Of a stretch of DNA of 64,000 nucleotides, positions 49,936 through 60,305 are shown one piece after another; the stretch's first letter is position 1, and the number at the start of each line of letters is the position of its first letter. The position numbers and the translations under genes were made by a program. The stretch comes from Rapana venosa (taxonomy: Eukaryota; Mollusca; Gastropoda; Neogastropoda; Muricidae). The stretch is from the NCBI GenBank assembly GCA_028751875.1, contig CM054140.1, positions 24,474,586 to 24,538,585 of the forward strand, in the 5' to 3' direction. The notes beneath the pieces were generated by a model, which saw only the letters and a list, made by a program, of their open reading frames with translations, was not told the DNA's origin and did no database searches.

Positions 49936-49969
49936 TTTGATGATGATGAATCACTTCTAGTGATATAGT

Positions 49970-50080
49970 ATGATTGTGTGTGTGGTGTGTGTGTGGTGTG
50001 TGTGTGTGTGTGTTGTTTTAGTTTGTGTGTGTGTGTGTGTGTTTTGAATACTGGTGTAGTGATGTGTTGTGTTGTGTGAG
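49970..50080. repeat. (GT)n tract
   Basis: GT dinucleotides with GGT and TTTT interruptions. Confidence 0.85.
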
Positions 50081-50094
50081 GGGGAATGTATAAG

Positions 50095-50182
50095 ATTTAG
50101 GGATAATGTTGTGAAGTGCTTCATGCTTTTTGGATAAGCGCTAAGAAATTGTCAGTTGTAGTAGTAGTAGTAGTTAGTATTA
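50095..50182 (+). mobile_element. CR1/L2-like 3' tail
   Basis: AAGTGCTTCATGCTTTTTGG, then AGCGCTAAGAAATTGT, followed by (GTA)n at 50,157-50,175. This is the terminal GCGCT-plus-trinucleotide signature of the CR1/L2-like tails elsewhere in the window. Confidence 0.5.
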
Positions 50183-50993
50183 GTGAAAGTGAGATTAGTA
50201 GTAAGTGTAGTAGTAGTGTTATGTGTCATCGGTCAGCCACGAGTATCAGCAGCATATTCATCATAGGGTCAGAAGATAGATTAAGGGACGCAGAAATCTG
50301 ATTTAGCCCTTTTTGTCTTTTGAATGCAAACACAGGGTTGTCAGTGTTAATCCTGACAATTCGAAGTAAAGGGCAAACAGTGAGAGACAGGGCTGACGTG
50401 GATGGTTCACGTGCCTTACATGTCTAATCTCCTCTGAGTTAATATTTGAGTTCGCATTTTTGGTGCCCAGTGCAAAGCTGTGTCAGTTATTAGTGGAATG
50501 TCAGTAATTGCCTCATGGTCCAGAACTATTGTTAAAAGGCGGCTATGTTGATGGTTTGTGAGAAGTAAGAATGTTATTAGTTTGTTTCTTTTGTTTGAAG
50601 ATTGCCTTCAGCAGTGGACAAGCTCTTACATAACAAACCGCATCGGTCCTTTGTAACAGGAGAAGAACGATAATCGCTCTGGAAGTTTCGGATATGGCTG
50701 CTTTTATTCATGTAAGTGGGAGTGTGCTGGAAAAGGTCATCCACGCATGACGTCTCATCCAGTGTGTACTTCCTATCTCACAAGTTAGATATTCCAGGTG
50801 GGATGAGTGTGTGCAGTAGTGCCTGTTCTGGGTTGACCCAGGGTGTAAAGTGGGTGTGTACCAACTAAACAATATTGAGCAATATTTCGTAGTGTGTGTT
50901 GTATACACTTGGTAAACTTCAGTACAGTTTAGAAACAAAAAACCATAACAAATAGTGTGTTTGAAGTATACTATTAGAATCATATGTGTGGTC
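50183..50993. other. No gene seen
   Basis: Unassigned sequence without clear repeat or coding features. A 95-residue minus-strand frame (50,708-50,995) has no recognisable motif. Confidence 0.4.
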
Positions 50994-51300
50994 ATATTCT
51001 CATATCTACGGGGTGACGCAGTTGAGCTTTTTGATGGTTATTCAATTTTGAGAATCATTTGTGTCTGCAATTTCTCGAGCTATTCAGTGTGAAAGTGCTT
51101 CTTTGAAGGTATATCTATTTGAGAACATTTATGTCTGCTATTTTTCTTCCTTATTCTGGCGGGACAAGAGCTTTTGAAGTTTTTACCTATGTTGAGAAAT
51201 TTATGTCTGCATTCTCCTATCTGGGGTACAGAGCTTTTTGAGTGTGAAGTATTTGAGAACCTTTATGTCTGCAATTCTCATATCTTGGGATAAGGGCATG
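50994..51300 (+). repeat. Minisatellite, about four units of 62-72 bp
   Basis: TTGAGAA.ATTTATGTCTGCA recurs with its TCTGC at 51,064, 51,134, 51,206 and 51,268, each followed by TTCTCATATCT-like and AGAGCTTTTTGAG-like segments. Units are diverged. Confidence 0.7.
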
Positions 51301-51589
51301 TGTGTCGTCATTTTGGTGGGGGAGGGTTGGGAAATACTTTTTTTCAGTTTTATGTCATGAAATAGGGTACGTACCATTAAGCGCTTTGTACAACAATAAG
51401 TGATTTTTTAAGTCCATAATTTTAATTACATGACACCACCCATCTCCTTGATTCTGTGTGTTTTAATGAGAATGTGACTTAGAATGGTAGCTTTACCTTG
51501 GTCAGCATTCACTGTGTTTATAGAGCATATGTAACTGCAGATGTAGAGAAGTGATGTTCCCAAGGAAAATGGTCAATCAGATTGTAGCC
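51301..51589. other. No gene seen
   Basis: Unassigned sequence. Confidence 0.4.
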
Positions 51590-51755
51590 ATAACACACGA
51601 CACTCACAACACTACACCACACACTAGAGACACACACAACACTTGAGAACCACACAACACTAGACACACACACATACCTAAAGGCACGCCAACAAAGACA
51701 CAGCACGACACACACACACACACACAAAAACACACCACACACACACACACACAGA
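51590..51755. repeat. (CA)n-rich tract
   Basis: CA repeats with ACTAGAGAC-type interruptions, denser toward 51,755. Confidence 0.85.
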
Positions 51756-52099
51756 TGTGCATGCATATTTATGTATAGGTGTTGTGTTTATTGGTGGGTG
51801 ATGTATCATCTTATTTATTGTTGTATCATCACCCTCATTACATTATTGTGTATTTTAAATTATTATTTTAGTTATTATATGATGATGATAATGCTGATGT
51901 ATTATTGATTGTTTGTTATTATTACTATCATCATCTCTCGAGGTATCATCATTATTGTCATTGCCATATTGTCATCAATTATTGACCACTAGCTGTTGCA
52001 GACATTCCTACCGCTCTGAACGATGGCTGTTACAGACATAGCTTCAAGTATTTAGGCATGTGGGTACTTGCTCACCGCATTCTGAATAGGCTGATACCT
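51756..52099. other. No gene seen; ATT/ATC-rich
   Basis: TTATT and ATCATC words dominate (51,800-51,990); no coding signal. Confidence 0.4.
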
Positions 52100-52262
52100 G
52101 CAGAAGAGAGAGATGAGACAGGAGGACAGGGAGACAGAGAGAGTGGTGGGAGAGAAAGAGAGAGAGAGGACTGAGAGAGGGGGAGACAGAGAGAGGGGGA
52201 GGAACTAGAGAGAGAGAGGAGATATAAGAGAGACGACAGAAGACAGACAGGACAGAGAGACT
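52100..52262. repeat. (GA)n/(GACA)n tract
   Basis: GAGA and GACAG units; the Ser/Leu-rich minus-strand frames over it are artefacts. Confidence 0.85.
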
Positions 52263-52494
52263 TGACTGCACAGTAACAGAACCCCCCTGTACCGTTCATT
52301 GTCACACACACACACACTCACAGATTTATCTATGCCTGAGTATTGTTTCGCAATACTCACAGCACAGAGCTCTCTGGACTCAGAGAAAATGTGTTCCTCT
52401 GCCTGACAGACGGATAGGGACCAGGTCTCCAGTGGGACATTCATTGATCTGGACGTGAGGAGGTGGCCCTGCGGTTCTCTGGTCCAGACGCGGT
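52263..52494. other. Unassigned, moderately GC-rich
   Basis: On the minus strand a frame reads through about 52,490-52,340 to a donor-like GTGAGT near 52,360, but no acceptor is visible upstream. Not enough to call an exon. Confidence 0.25.
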
Positions 52495-52855
52495 TACCCC
52501 CCCCCTCCCCCCTCCCCCCCCCCTTTTCTCTGTTTTTTACTTCGTCTTACACTGGTGTCGTTTGATTGCTTGCACTGGACTTTTCGAGTGATGTGATCTC
52601 AGAGACCACAAATCATGCCCTAGAGGGGGGTATGTGCGCGTGGCCTGATCTTTGTAAGGCTGCTATAACGCGCGCGGCAGCGCGACGCTTTTTTTTTTTT
52701 TTTTGGTTTTGCTTCTCTCGCTCACATGACAGACGGCAGCAATAGTTGGTTGTTGAGGGAGAAAGAAGATGCAGGACGAGGAGATTTATGATGGACACGG
52801 TGTGGGGGGTGGGGGTGGGGGGTGGGGGGGTTGGATAGTGTGTGTGTGGGGGGAA
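52495..52855. repeat. Poly-C, poly-T and G-rich tracts around unassigned sequence
   Basis: C/CCT run at 52,495-52,525, T run near 52,688-52,703, and a G-rich run at 52,800-52,850. Confidence 0.7.
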
Positions 52856-53227
52856 GATAGACAGGGCTGCTTACTGACCAGATGTGTTTGAGTCGCAAGA
52901 AGTTCGCCTGCGTCTTTGGCCAGCAGCCGGTGGTCCTTTCTCGAATGAGATAGATATGTGCTCATTTTCTCGTGCCTTTAGCTTCAGTTCCTTAAAATGG
53001 ATACACCTATGGGACTTTATTATAATCAACCTCTCACACGGTGTGTGAGAGATGACGCCAGGCTGTAATGTTTTATAGTTTGAGTGAGCGTTCCCTTCAC
53101 GCCTGACAAGCACTTTGTGCTCTTGGTCTTTTAAAAGAGTAGAAAAAGAAGAAAAGATGAAAAAAAGTGCTGCTAATTTTTCATCCAGGAGGGTAGAAGG
53201 GGATAAAAAACCCACAAATGTGGCATG
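52856..53227. other. No gene seen
   Basis: Unassigned sequence upstream, on the minus strand, of no recognised coding region. Confidence 0.4.
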
Positions 53228-53345
53228 ATTAATTATCAATGTTTGGATAATAATAATGATATATATTAATAATAATGTATGGGAATTTGATTGTATTAAG
53301 CGCTGGATCTGAATCTTGTAAGCAACGCGCAAATCAAGCGTTCAT
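53228..53345 (-). mobile_element. CR1/L2-like 3' tail, reverse orientation
   Basis: The minus strand reads GCTTACAAGATTCAGATCCA then GCGCTTAATA and ends in ATTATTATT-rich sequence, the same terminal signature as 9715-9762. Confidence 0.6.
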
Positions 53346-53539
53346 GATTTAATATTATTATGATTAGCATGTCAACGACCGTTTCCACATATACATTTCT
53401 TTCAGTGTGTGAGATGCTCCTCACCAGTTGATTTACGTGAAAAGACAGTTCATAAACGGACCCCTCCCACCCTTTACTCCTTTTTATCAGTTGCAGTAAG
53501 GCCTCAACCTTGAGAGCTCCCCCCCCAAATTTCAGCATC

Positions 53540-53880
53540 TCTCTTTGTGATAATTGACTAATAATGTTGGTAATTTATTCGTAGCGCTGAATTAGTAGAT
53601 ATGGTAAACGCAAATCAAAGCGCTTGCATTAAATCACACACAGCATGCAACCTCCACAAATATCAAGATAAGCAAATATCAAATTTATACACCAAACACT
53701 TATGGTGGGGGTTGGTGGAGGTGAGGTATCTAGTGAAAAGTAGGCACAGATAAACAGGGGAGATCTCATGTGTGTAGAATAAGTGAGTTTTTAGGCTAGA
53801 TTTGAAAGAATCGCTAAGTGAAGGCTTTAATCCTTTGTAATGCGTCTGTCTCTTCCAATCCGTATGTTTGTTCATCTGTC
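53540..53880 (-). pseudogene. CR1/L2-like 3' end with last coding residues, reverse orientation
   Basis: The minus strand gives SLSDSFKSSLKTHLFYTHE (about 53,750-53,820), the conserved last residues of CR1/L2-type polyproteins. A 3' UTR follows, ending GCGCTTTGATTTGCG, ATTCAGCGCTACGAATAAAT and ATTATTAG (53,555-53,640). Severely 5'-truncated, in tandem with and in the same orientation as the tail at 53.2 kb. Confidence 0.65.
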
Positions 53881-54124
53881 CTGAAGGGACGGAGCTATGG
53901 CGGGATGTGGGGCGGATGGTAAAGTCGAAACCCGGTTATCCGGTGTCATATCTGAGCAAAATTGTCAGTGTAAGAAGACCTTTTTCATTTTCAATTTATT
54001 GTATTTCCACACCACTTTATAGTCGCGGCCAGATCAGATGTTATCTCTTGCGTGAAAATCTGACCACTCGCTTGCCCCGGGAAGAGTGCGTTGGCATCTC
54101 AGCGAGCAGCGCTTCTTAACCTGA
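53881..54124. other. No gene seen
   Basis: Unassigned. An 83-residue plus frame (53,868-54,119) has no recognisable domain. Confidence 0.35.
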
Positions 54125-54215
54125 ACAGATGACAAAAATTGTTACGCATAGTATCGCATACACACGGGGACGATGTAAAATAGCTCATGAGTGCTTATTC
54201 TTATCCTTCGATCAT
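54125..54215 (+). mobile_element. SINE family A 3' fragment
   Basis: GAACAGATGACAAAAATTG, CGCATACACACGGGGAC and GAGTGCTTATTCTTATCC match the end of the 2480-2800 copy. Confidence 0.7.
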
Positions 54216-54885
54216 CATCAACCTTTTACCCAGTTGTGTTTGTGTGTGTAGGGCAGCATCATAAGCGGCTTTCCACTTTCCTGCCTATTTCGCTGTGGCC
54301 AAACCTATTACTGTTATCCCCAAGAGAGGTGCATGGCTTCATTCTCACTTTCATACATATTCTCTCAGCTTCTTCGGCTTAGGCGTGCTTATCAGTATTC
54401 TTACGTGAGTCTCACTAGGACATGGGAGTGTCTTTCGCATCGCAAAAAGTAGAAGTGTTCTTGTGTTGTGGTTTTTCTCGTAAGTGTGTGTGTGTGTTTT
54501 ACGGGGACAGGGTGTTTCAGCCCTTGTGCCCAGTCCCCACCCTGGAGGAAGGGTGTTCTCACCTTAGTCGCTCTTACGGACATGGCCTGGTTGTGTAGGG
54601 CATGGGATCCTATTCTTTGCTCAATGCTCGCTTTGCACGCATACCCCGGGTAGTCCCACGTGGGATTATCTTTTCGGTGATAAAAGATAAATAATATACC
54701 CCTGTGCCTTCTGCACATAACATAGAGTATGTTGTAACTGGCCCTCCAGAGACGCAAAACAATATGAGGATGTTGGCCATTATCCAACAAAAGGATCACA
54801 TACACAGCTGGTTTCTTTTACGAGGACCATTTCTTTAATCCCACAAGTAGTATGATAACTCTAGCTCTCTGCTATTCGTCTTCTC
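54216..54885. other. No gene seen
   Basis: Unassigned sequence with a short GT tract (54,483-54,497). Confidence 0.4.
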
Positions 54886-54975
54886 TCGTTCCTCTCTCTG
54901 CTGTTCTCTCTCTCTTCTCTGCGCTCTCTCTTTTCGCTATTCTCTCTCTTCTCTTCTCTCTCTTCTTCTCTTGCT
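54886..54975. repeat. (CT)n-rich tract
   Basis: CTCTCT and TTCTCT units. Confidence 0.8.
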
Positions 54976-55549
54976 CAAAATGGAATGGGTGAGAGAGAAA
55001 AGAAAAAGCATTTTCGTTTGTTGGACTGATTGGAAGATGAGAGGAGATGTTTATTTTTGTTCATTGGTTTGTTTGTTTGTTGCTGTCTTTCACCACCACG
55101 CACAACAACAATCCTGTTAAAGAAGAAATGTGTTGGAAGTACATGTGAAGATCACAAGTCCTGTTCATGGCTCTATGTATTTGAGATCAGTTTCATGTGT
55201 GTTGTAATTCCTGGTGACTTATGTTTGTTGGTCAGTGTTGTGGCTTATGGTTCAATCTTTTGGCTGTATTGGGGTGGAATTGGGAGCGTGGGTCTTCTCC
55301 AGTGTTGGGTCCACTCTGTGTGCTGTTGAGGTTTGCCCGGCTGCTGGTCTCTAGCCAACATCGTTCTCCCACTTCAGTAGAGTGGTGAACCAGTCTGTCG
55401 CTGCTGCCACCCCTCTTGTGTGGAGAAGGATGAGCGGTGGGATGCAGAGAAACTGGTTTTGTTTTTTTTTGTGTCCTCCGCTCCGCTTCTCCCTGGCCGC
55501 GCTGTTTCCCCCCATAGCTGGAGGTGTTGCTGTGGCGTGTTCGCACCCT
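54976..55549. other. No gene seen
   Basis: Unassigned; several overlapping frames in both strands, none with motifs. Confidence 0.4.
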
Positions 55550-55695
55550 GTGTCCCACGTCCTGTCCTGTGTCTGTTCTGTACTTGTCCCCATCAAGACA
55601 ACACCCTACCCTGCTCTGCCTGCCCCTACGTGTCCTGTCCTGTTCCTGTCCTGTCCTGCCCATGTCCTGTCCTGTCCTGTCCGTGTGTCTGCCCT
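55550..55695. repeat. (CCTGT)n pentanucleotide minisatellite
   Basis: CCTGT units, clearest at 55,636-55,684, with CCC and ACG interruptions. Confidence 0.75.
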
Positions 55696-55859
55696 GTTTC
55701 TCAGAGTTGGTCCTGTCGCCCCATGCAATGAGAACACCCATTTTAGCGTTTGTTGTGGCGTAGGTGAGTGAAGGTTGCCACTGTGTTGTGGATCTGACAC
55801 AAAGAGAGTGGGAGATTCTTCACTCACAGAGTGTCTATGTTGGGTGTGTTGTTGACTCT

Positions 55860-56285
55860 CGCGCTCTTTCTTGTCTGTCTGTCTTTGTGTCTTCTCTCTC
55901 TGTCTTCTGTCTGTGTCTCTCTCGCTCTCTTCTGCTTGGAATCTTCTGCACTCAGCGGTTTCTCTGTGCTCTCCTCTCTTCTCTCTTCTCGTCGTCTCTC
56001 TTTTGATCTCTCGCTCTCTACTCGCTGTCTCTCGGTCGTGTCTCTCTCGCGCTCTCTCCTCTGTCTCTCTCTCTCTACTCTCGTTCTCTGTCTCTGTTCG
56101 TTCTCTCTCTCTCTTCTATCTCGCTTCTGTCGCTCGTTCTCTCTTCTCTCTCTTCTTTCTGTCTGGTCTCTCTCTTTCTTTCTCGCTCTCTGTTGTCTTT
56201 CTCTCTCTCTCTGTCTCGTTCTCATCTCTCTTCTCTCTCTCTTATTCTGTGTCCACGGCGTGCGCACAGCAATTCTCTCTCTCAA
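55860..56285. repeat. Long imperfect (CT)n tract
   Basis: CTCT and TCTG/TCGCTC units over about 420 bp. The Ser/Leu-rich plus and Arg/Glu-rich minus frames here are products of the dinucleotide bias. Confidence 0.9.
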
Positions 56286-56334
56286 TGACTGTTATGTAGT
56301 GTTTGGATTTTCTCCTTTTCTTTTGTTTTTCTTG

Positions 56335-56640
56335 GTGTGTCTATTTGTGTGAGTGTATTGGGTATTGAGTTTTTTTCATTATCAGGACATATAATTTGAA
56401 CCAGTTAATCTCAAAATGATGTGTTGTTGTTGGTGTTGTGTTGTACTGTTTTGATGAATTACATATTTGATATTATCTTGTCTGAATCTACACACACGCT
56501 AGCACTCACAACACACGCACTGTTCTCTCTCTCTCTCTCTTCACATTTCTCTCTCTCCTCTCTCTTGTCTCTCTGTGTCTCTCTCTCTCTCTTTCTTCTG
56601 TGTCTCTCTGTACTGTTGCTCACCTTTTGTTAGTATTCTA
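56335..56640 (+). repeat. Dispersed repeat R with microsatellite core
   Basis: GGGTATTGAG, TTCATTATCAGGACATATAA, AATCTCAAAATGATGTG and TGTACTGTTTTGATGAATTA lead into CA then CT repeats (to 56,600), as in the copies at 9.8-10.6 kb. Confidence 0.6.
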
Positions 56641-57435
56641 TTTTTGCTTATAGTTTTAGTGTGTGTTTATAGCCTGTTAAGTGCTTGTCATGACTTGAGT
56701 ATGTGTTCATACTTGTTTTATTTGGTTGTCGGTTTACATTTTCTTGTCATAAGTTTTAATGATTGTGCCCTATTTCTCAATATCTTATTTTTATATGTAA
56801 CAAAGTATTTGTACTCATTTGACAATGTGTTGATAGTTTGTTTATTTTTTTGTGTGATTTTGTGTTGTTTTGTTGTTGTTATTTTTCTCGGTTTGTTGTT
56901 ATTCTTGTTGGTTGTGTTGTTTGTTTTTCTCTGTTTTTTCTGTTGTTTTTCTTTTTTCTTTTGTTAATTGGTTGGGGGGGGGGGGTGTCTTTAGGGTTTT
57001 CTTTTTATTTGTTTATTTGTTTTTGTTGGGTTTTTTTTTTTAAGGTGTGTGTGTGTGTGTGTTTTGGAAAAGGGTTATTATTTCTCTTTGTGTCTGTGGG
57101 AGAGTATATAGTATTAGTATTTGTTTATTAAGAAGTATCTCCTACAGGCGGGATTTCTGTGGTTGTAGAAATAAGCCATGAGTGTTATTCATTACTCGAC
57201 AATAAAGAATTTGTCAATTCTCTCTCGCTCTCCTCTCTGCTCTCTGTCTCTTCTCTCTGCTTCTCTCTCTCTCTCTTTCAGTCTTTTGCTCTCTTAACTG
57301 TGCGGCTATAGAGCTCCAGGTTGTGTATGGTGAGGTTTTTTAGAGGAAATGCAACTGTTGTTTGTGCCTCAAGAAGTGGGATGCTATGAGACTGTAGTAT
57401 GTTCTTGTCTTCGAGCTCAGAGATTGTGCCTATAG
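56641..57435. other. No gene seen; T-rich
   Basis: T/GTT-rich sequence with a G run near 56,975, a (GT)n at 57,046-57,062 and a CT patch near 57,220-57,285. The hydrophobic Phe/Val/Cys frames reflect T-richness only. Confidence 0.5.
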
Positions 57436-57439
57436 TGTC

Positions 57440-57665
57440 CGGAGCTTATCCCCGGTTGTCTGTATAGCGTTAAGCGAACTGATGGTTGTTCACCACCCTG
57501 TGACAGGACGCTAGTCTGTCGCCAGATACTTCCCCGCAGCAGAGCTGGTACCCACTTGTACACTGGGTGGAGTGTGAGGAACTAGTAGGTAAGTGTCTTT
57601 CCAAGGGACACAACACCGAGCCGAGCGGGGATCGAACCCGCGGACCTTCTGGATCACGCGATGTG
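57440..57665 (-). mobile_element. tRNA-derived SINE-like repeat, family E, reverse orientation, box A lost
   Basis: On the minus strand, box B CGGGTTCGATCCCCGC lies at about 57,626-57,641, followed by TGTCCCTTGGAAAGACACTT, CCAGTGTACAAGTGGGTACC and AGTATCTGGCGACAGACTAG. The sequence breaks off just beyond where box A should be. Confidence 0.6.
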
Positions 57666-57914
57666 TTTTGCTATACATTTTTCATTATCCGCCTAAAACC
57701 ACTCGAAACACGCGGTGCTCCTTGGCTGCATTCCTACATGGGGTCTAAACACGAAGCCAGCGCGCATGCGGTGTCTTTTTTTGAAATTACATATGAAATA
57801 GGTTCTTCGCTTTCACACCAACATATAATGTGGTCCCAGACATAAACTATTGGAAAAGAAACAGCAGTAAAACAGCTTCGTTTGCCAAAAAGATGTAGGA
57901 CAAAATTGGTGAGC
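57666..57914. other. No gene seen
   Basis: Unassigned sequence. Confidence 0.4.
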
Positions 57915-58140
57915 GATGAGAGAGAGAGAGATTGATTGATTGATTGAATTGACTGACTGAGACTGATTGATTGACTGGATCTGATTGATTCAATTTTATT
58001 TTCACGAAGGTGAAGGAATAATGCGTTGCCGCAATTTGCTGGTTTTGATGTTTTTTCATCGCGCTGAGAGTCGAGAGAGAGATTGAGAGAGAGAGATTGA
58101 GAAGAGATATAGAGAGAAGAGTCATGAGAGAGAGAGAGGA
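57915..58140. repeat. (GA)n and (GATT)n tracts around unassigned sequence
   Basis: GAGAGA, then GATTGATT/GACTGACT units (57,930-57,985), then more GA repeats from about 58,070. Confidence 0.8.
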
Positions 58141-58142
58141 GT

Positions 58143-58437
58143 GTATTCTTGTTTTTATTTCGAGGGATAATGGAAAGATGAAGCATACTCATGTGCTGTT
58201 TTTTCATCCAATCCCCGTGTGTATGCAGTTTATGTTATGTTAGATTGTATCCGGTTTTTCCACCAGCATCACAATGACTATTTTCCAAAAGCTGAACGTG
58301 GTTTTTTTGTCGTGCGCGAATGATATTTCGCCACACAGGACTCTCAGTTTGTAAGAATGGAATTTGTGTGAAGGGATAGGTGTGAGTCGTTCGTTGTAAC
58401 TGATGTTTACTCAGAGGGAAAAATCGAGGAGAGAGAG
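58143..58437 (-). mobile_element. SINE family A, reverse orientation
   Basis: TTTATTTCGAGGGATAATGG, CATGTGCTGTTTTTTCATCC, CCCCGTGTGTATGCAG and ACTGATGTTTACTCAGAGGG follow the order of the 4272-4545 copy. It ends before box B. Confidence 0.75.
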
Positions 58438-58474
58438 GGGGGAGGGGCGGGGGGGCGGGGGTTAAGTAAGCAAC

Positions 58475-58840
58475 AGTCATGCGTGGGGTGGTAATTGCTT
58501 AGGGTGACGGACTGGAAGGTCGCGTGGTTCGTATCCCATATGATTCAACGGGATTTTCTGGACTCGCATGGCCGCGCTCTACCCAGAGTGAGTGTGCTGT
58601 GGCTCAGTGGGCATAGACATGGACCACAAGTCCAGCTTTCATCAGACTTTACGGATGTCGGCTGTGAGTGATGTTGATGCACATTCACCGCATGTGGTCG
58701 GTGTCAGTGGGTCAGTGTTGGAGGGTCGATGGGAGGGCGTGTGTGATGGTCACCAACGTGTGGGTTGTCTCACCAAGTCTGATTCGTGACCAAGTATTAC
58801 TGCCGTAAGTTGGGTGCTTAGTAGGTCGGTGAGTTTTTTT
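58475..58840 (+). mobile_element. tRNA-derived SINE, family C
   Basis: Box A-like TGCTTAGGGTGACGG (58,496-58,510) and box B CGTGGTTCGTATCCC (58,522-58,536) head a body with GGGATTTTCTGGACTCGCAT, GACCACAAGTCCAGCTTTCA and TTCGTGACCAAGTATTACTG. The head resembles that of the retroposon at 8354-9244. Confidence 0.75.
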
Positions 58841-60123
58841 AATTTTTATAAACAATGATTTTTAAAAAATTGAAAATAAACCCCTTGAAGAAGATTGGTT
58901 GTTCTAGATTTATTACAAAATCATGATTTCTGGGAATGTATCATTGTTGACATTGCCAATCCTGTTAGACTGGGTTTTTTAGTTACACGCAAAGATGTGA
59001 TTTTTTAGATGGATCATTCCAGTTGTAAATTGCATGTGGGGAAAAGTTTTCTTTTTACACTTGTTTGCTTCCGAGCAATAAACTGTGTTTCTTGCGTAGT
59101 GTGGGGTAGACTGTTCTGCTTGCTGCTGCCATATAGGTTTTTCATGTCCAAAGCTTGTTTGAAAGGGTGCTGTGTTCACCTGGTGGTTTGATTTGTTTTT
59201 TGTTAGTAGCGCAAGACTGCATAATTTCTGTGTTCATGTCTGGATTCCTTCCACTCGATCGTTTTGTATTGATGTTGATTCATTTAGCTTGAAAAGATCG
59301 AATTATCTGATTATTTTACTTGGTCATTTCATATTCATATTGTTTTTTTAAATCATGACCATTCGTATTTATGTTGATGCATTTAACTTCATTCCGTATT
59401 CATATTGATTTGTTTAACTTGATCATACTTCCCTTATTGTGAGTGTAAGCTGTCAGTACAAGGAATAGCTAATATATTATGAGATGTTGTTTTGCTTGCT
59501 GGCAGCCTCTTTGAGCAGAAAATATGAGGGAGTTTTTTATAGATTACTAATATCTTTTTTGTTGAGAAAATGCATAGCAAATGATACCCCAGGTCTTAGC
59601 GATCAAATTCGGGAAAGCACTGCCTGACAACCTGTGGCTTGAGAAGATTCTTATGAACCAGAGTCAAAAGGCCCTTTCAGAGTCGCATTCATAACATGGC
59701 GTAGAGTGCATATGTATGCTTCTGTGGTGGTGTAGTCTTTATCCATTTAGTATTGTTCATCAATTGTATGGGTTTGCACATAAACTCAGCATAGATGGGC
59801 GAATGCACGAATGAGTCTCAGTTAATGGGGAACTCAATTCTAAAATATGTTGACCTATCATTGAACTGAATTCAAATAGTGAGATAGGCTACCAACTGTT
59901 ATATATGACTTAAGATCTCCTTTTTGGTAAGCAAAATAATAGTTTCCTTTTGCCAGGAATAGAGTTAAGGAATTGTTTTTTTTGCTGTAACTTTAAAAAT
60001 CCGTTATGTCTGTAATAAAACACTCCTGGAAAACTAGTACTTTCTTATTTTTGTTCTTGCTTTTTAGAGTATAAGCTCCCTGCTCTGCTGTAACGTTCAC
60101 CTTTAATTTGTCTGTCTTCTTAG
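58841..60123. other. No gene seen; AT-rich
   Basis: Unassigned AT-rich sequence, with a loosely repeated word TTCATATTGATTTGTTTAAC near 59,270-59,420 (about four diverged occurrences of a TTGATGCATTTAACTT-like unit). Confidence 0.4.
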
Positions 60124-60305
60124 GTAAACAACCCCAATATGGCCTCGTGGTCGGCCGGGCTATAAACAACAATATCAGATTACTTAGGGGTGTACTTGAT
60201 TTATTCAGTATGATTATGCTTCATAGACGGTACATGCCGACATTCAATAATCAGTCAGACATAGAATTCAAACTCGCACAGTTTTCTACAAACTGGTTGT
60301 GGTAG
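60124..60305 (+). other. Candidate terminal exon, unassigned protein
   Basis: A 60-residue frame follows an acceptor-like TTTGTCTGTCTTCTTAG and ends in TAG at 60,303-60,305; an AATAAA lies at 60,438-60,443. It contains NNNIRLLRGVLDLF, HRRYMPTFNNQSD and FSTNWLW at the end. I recognise no family. It spans 60,247/60,248, the left edge of the second copy of the long duplication; only its second half is present in copy 1. Short length makes chance a real alternative. Confidence 0.25.

Noticed and set aside
55824..56352. Ser/Leu-rich and Arg/Glu-rich long frames
   Set aside because: Produced by the (CT)n tract; no domain, no codon structure.
43864..60248. Meaning in the exact offset 16,384 (a power of two)
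   Set aside because: No biological reason; possibly coincidence. Recorded only because it may hint at a software or buffering artefact.
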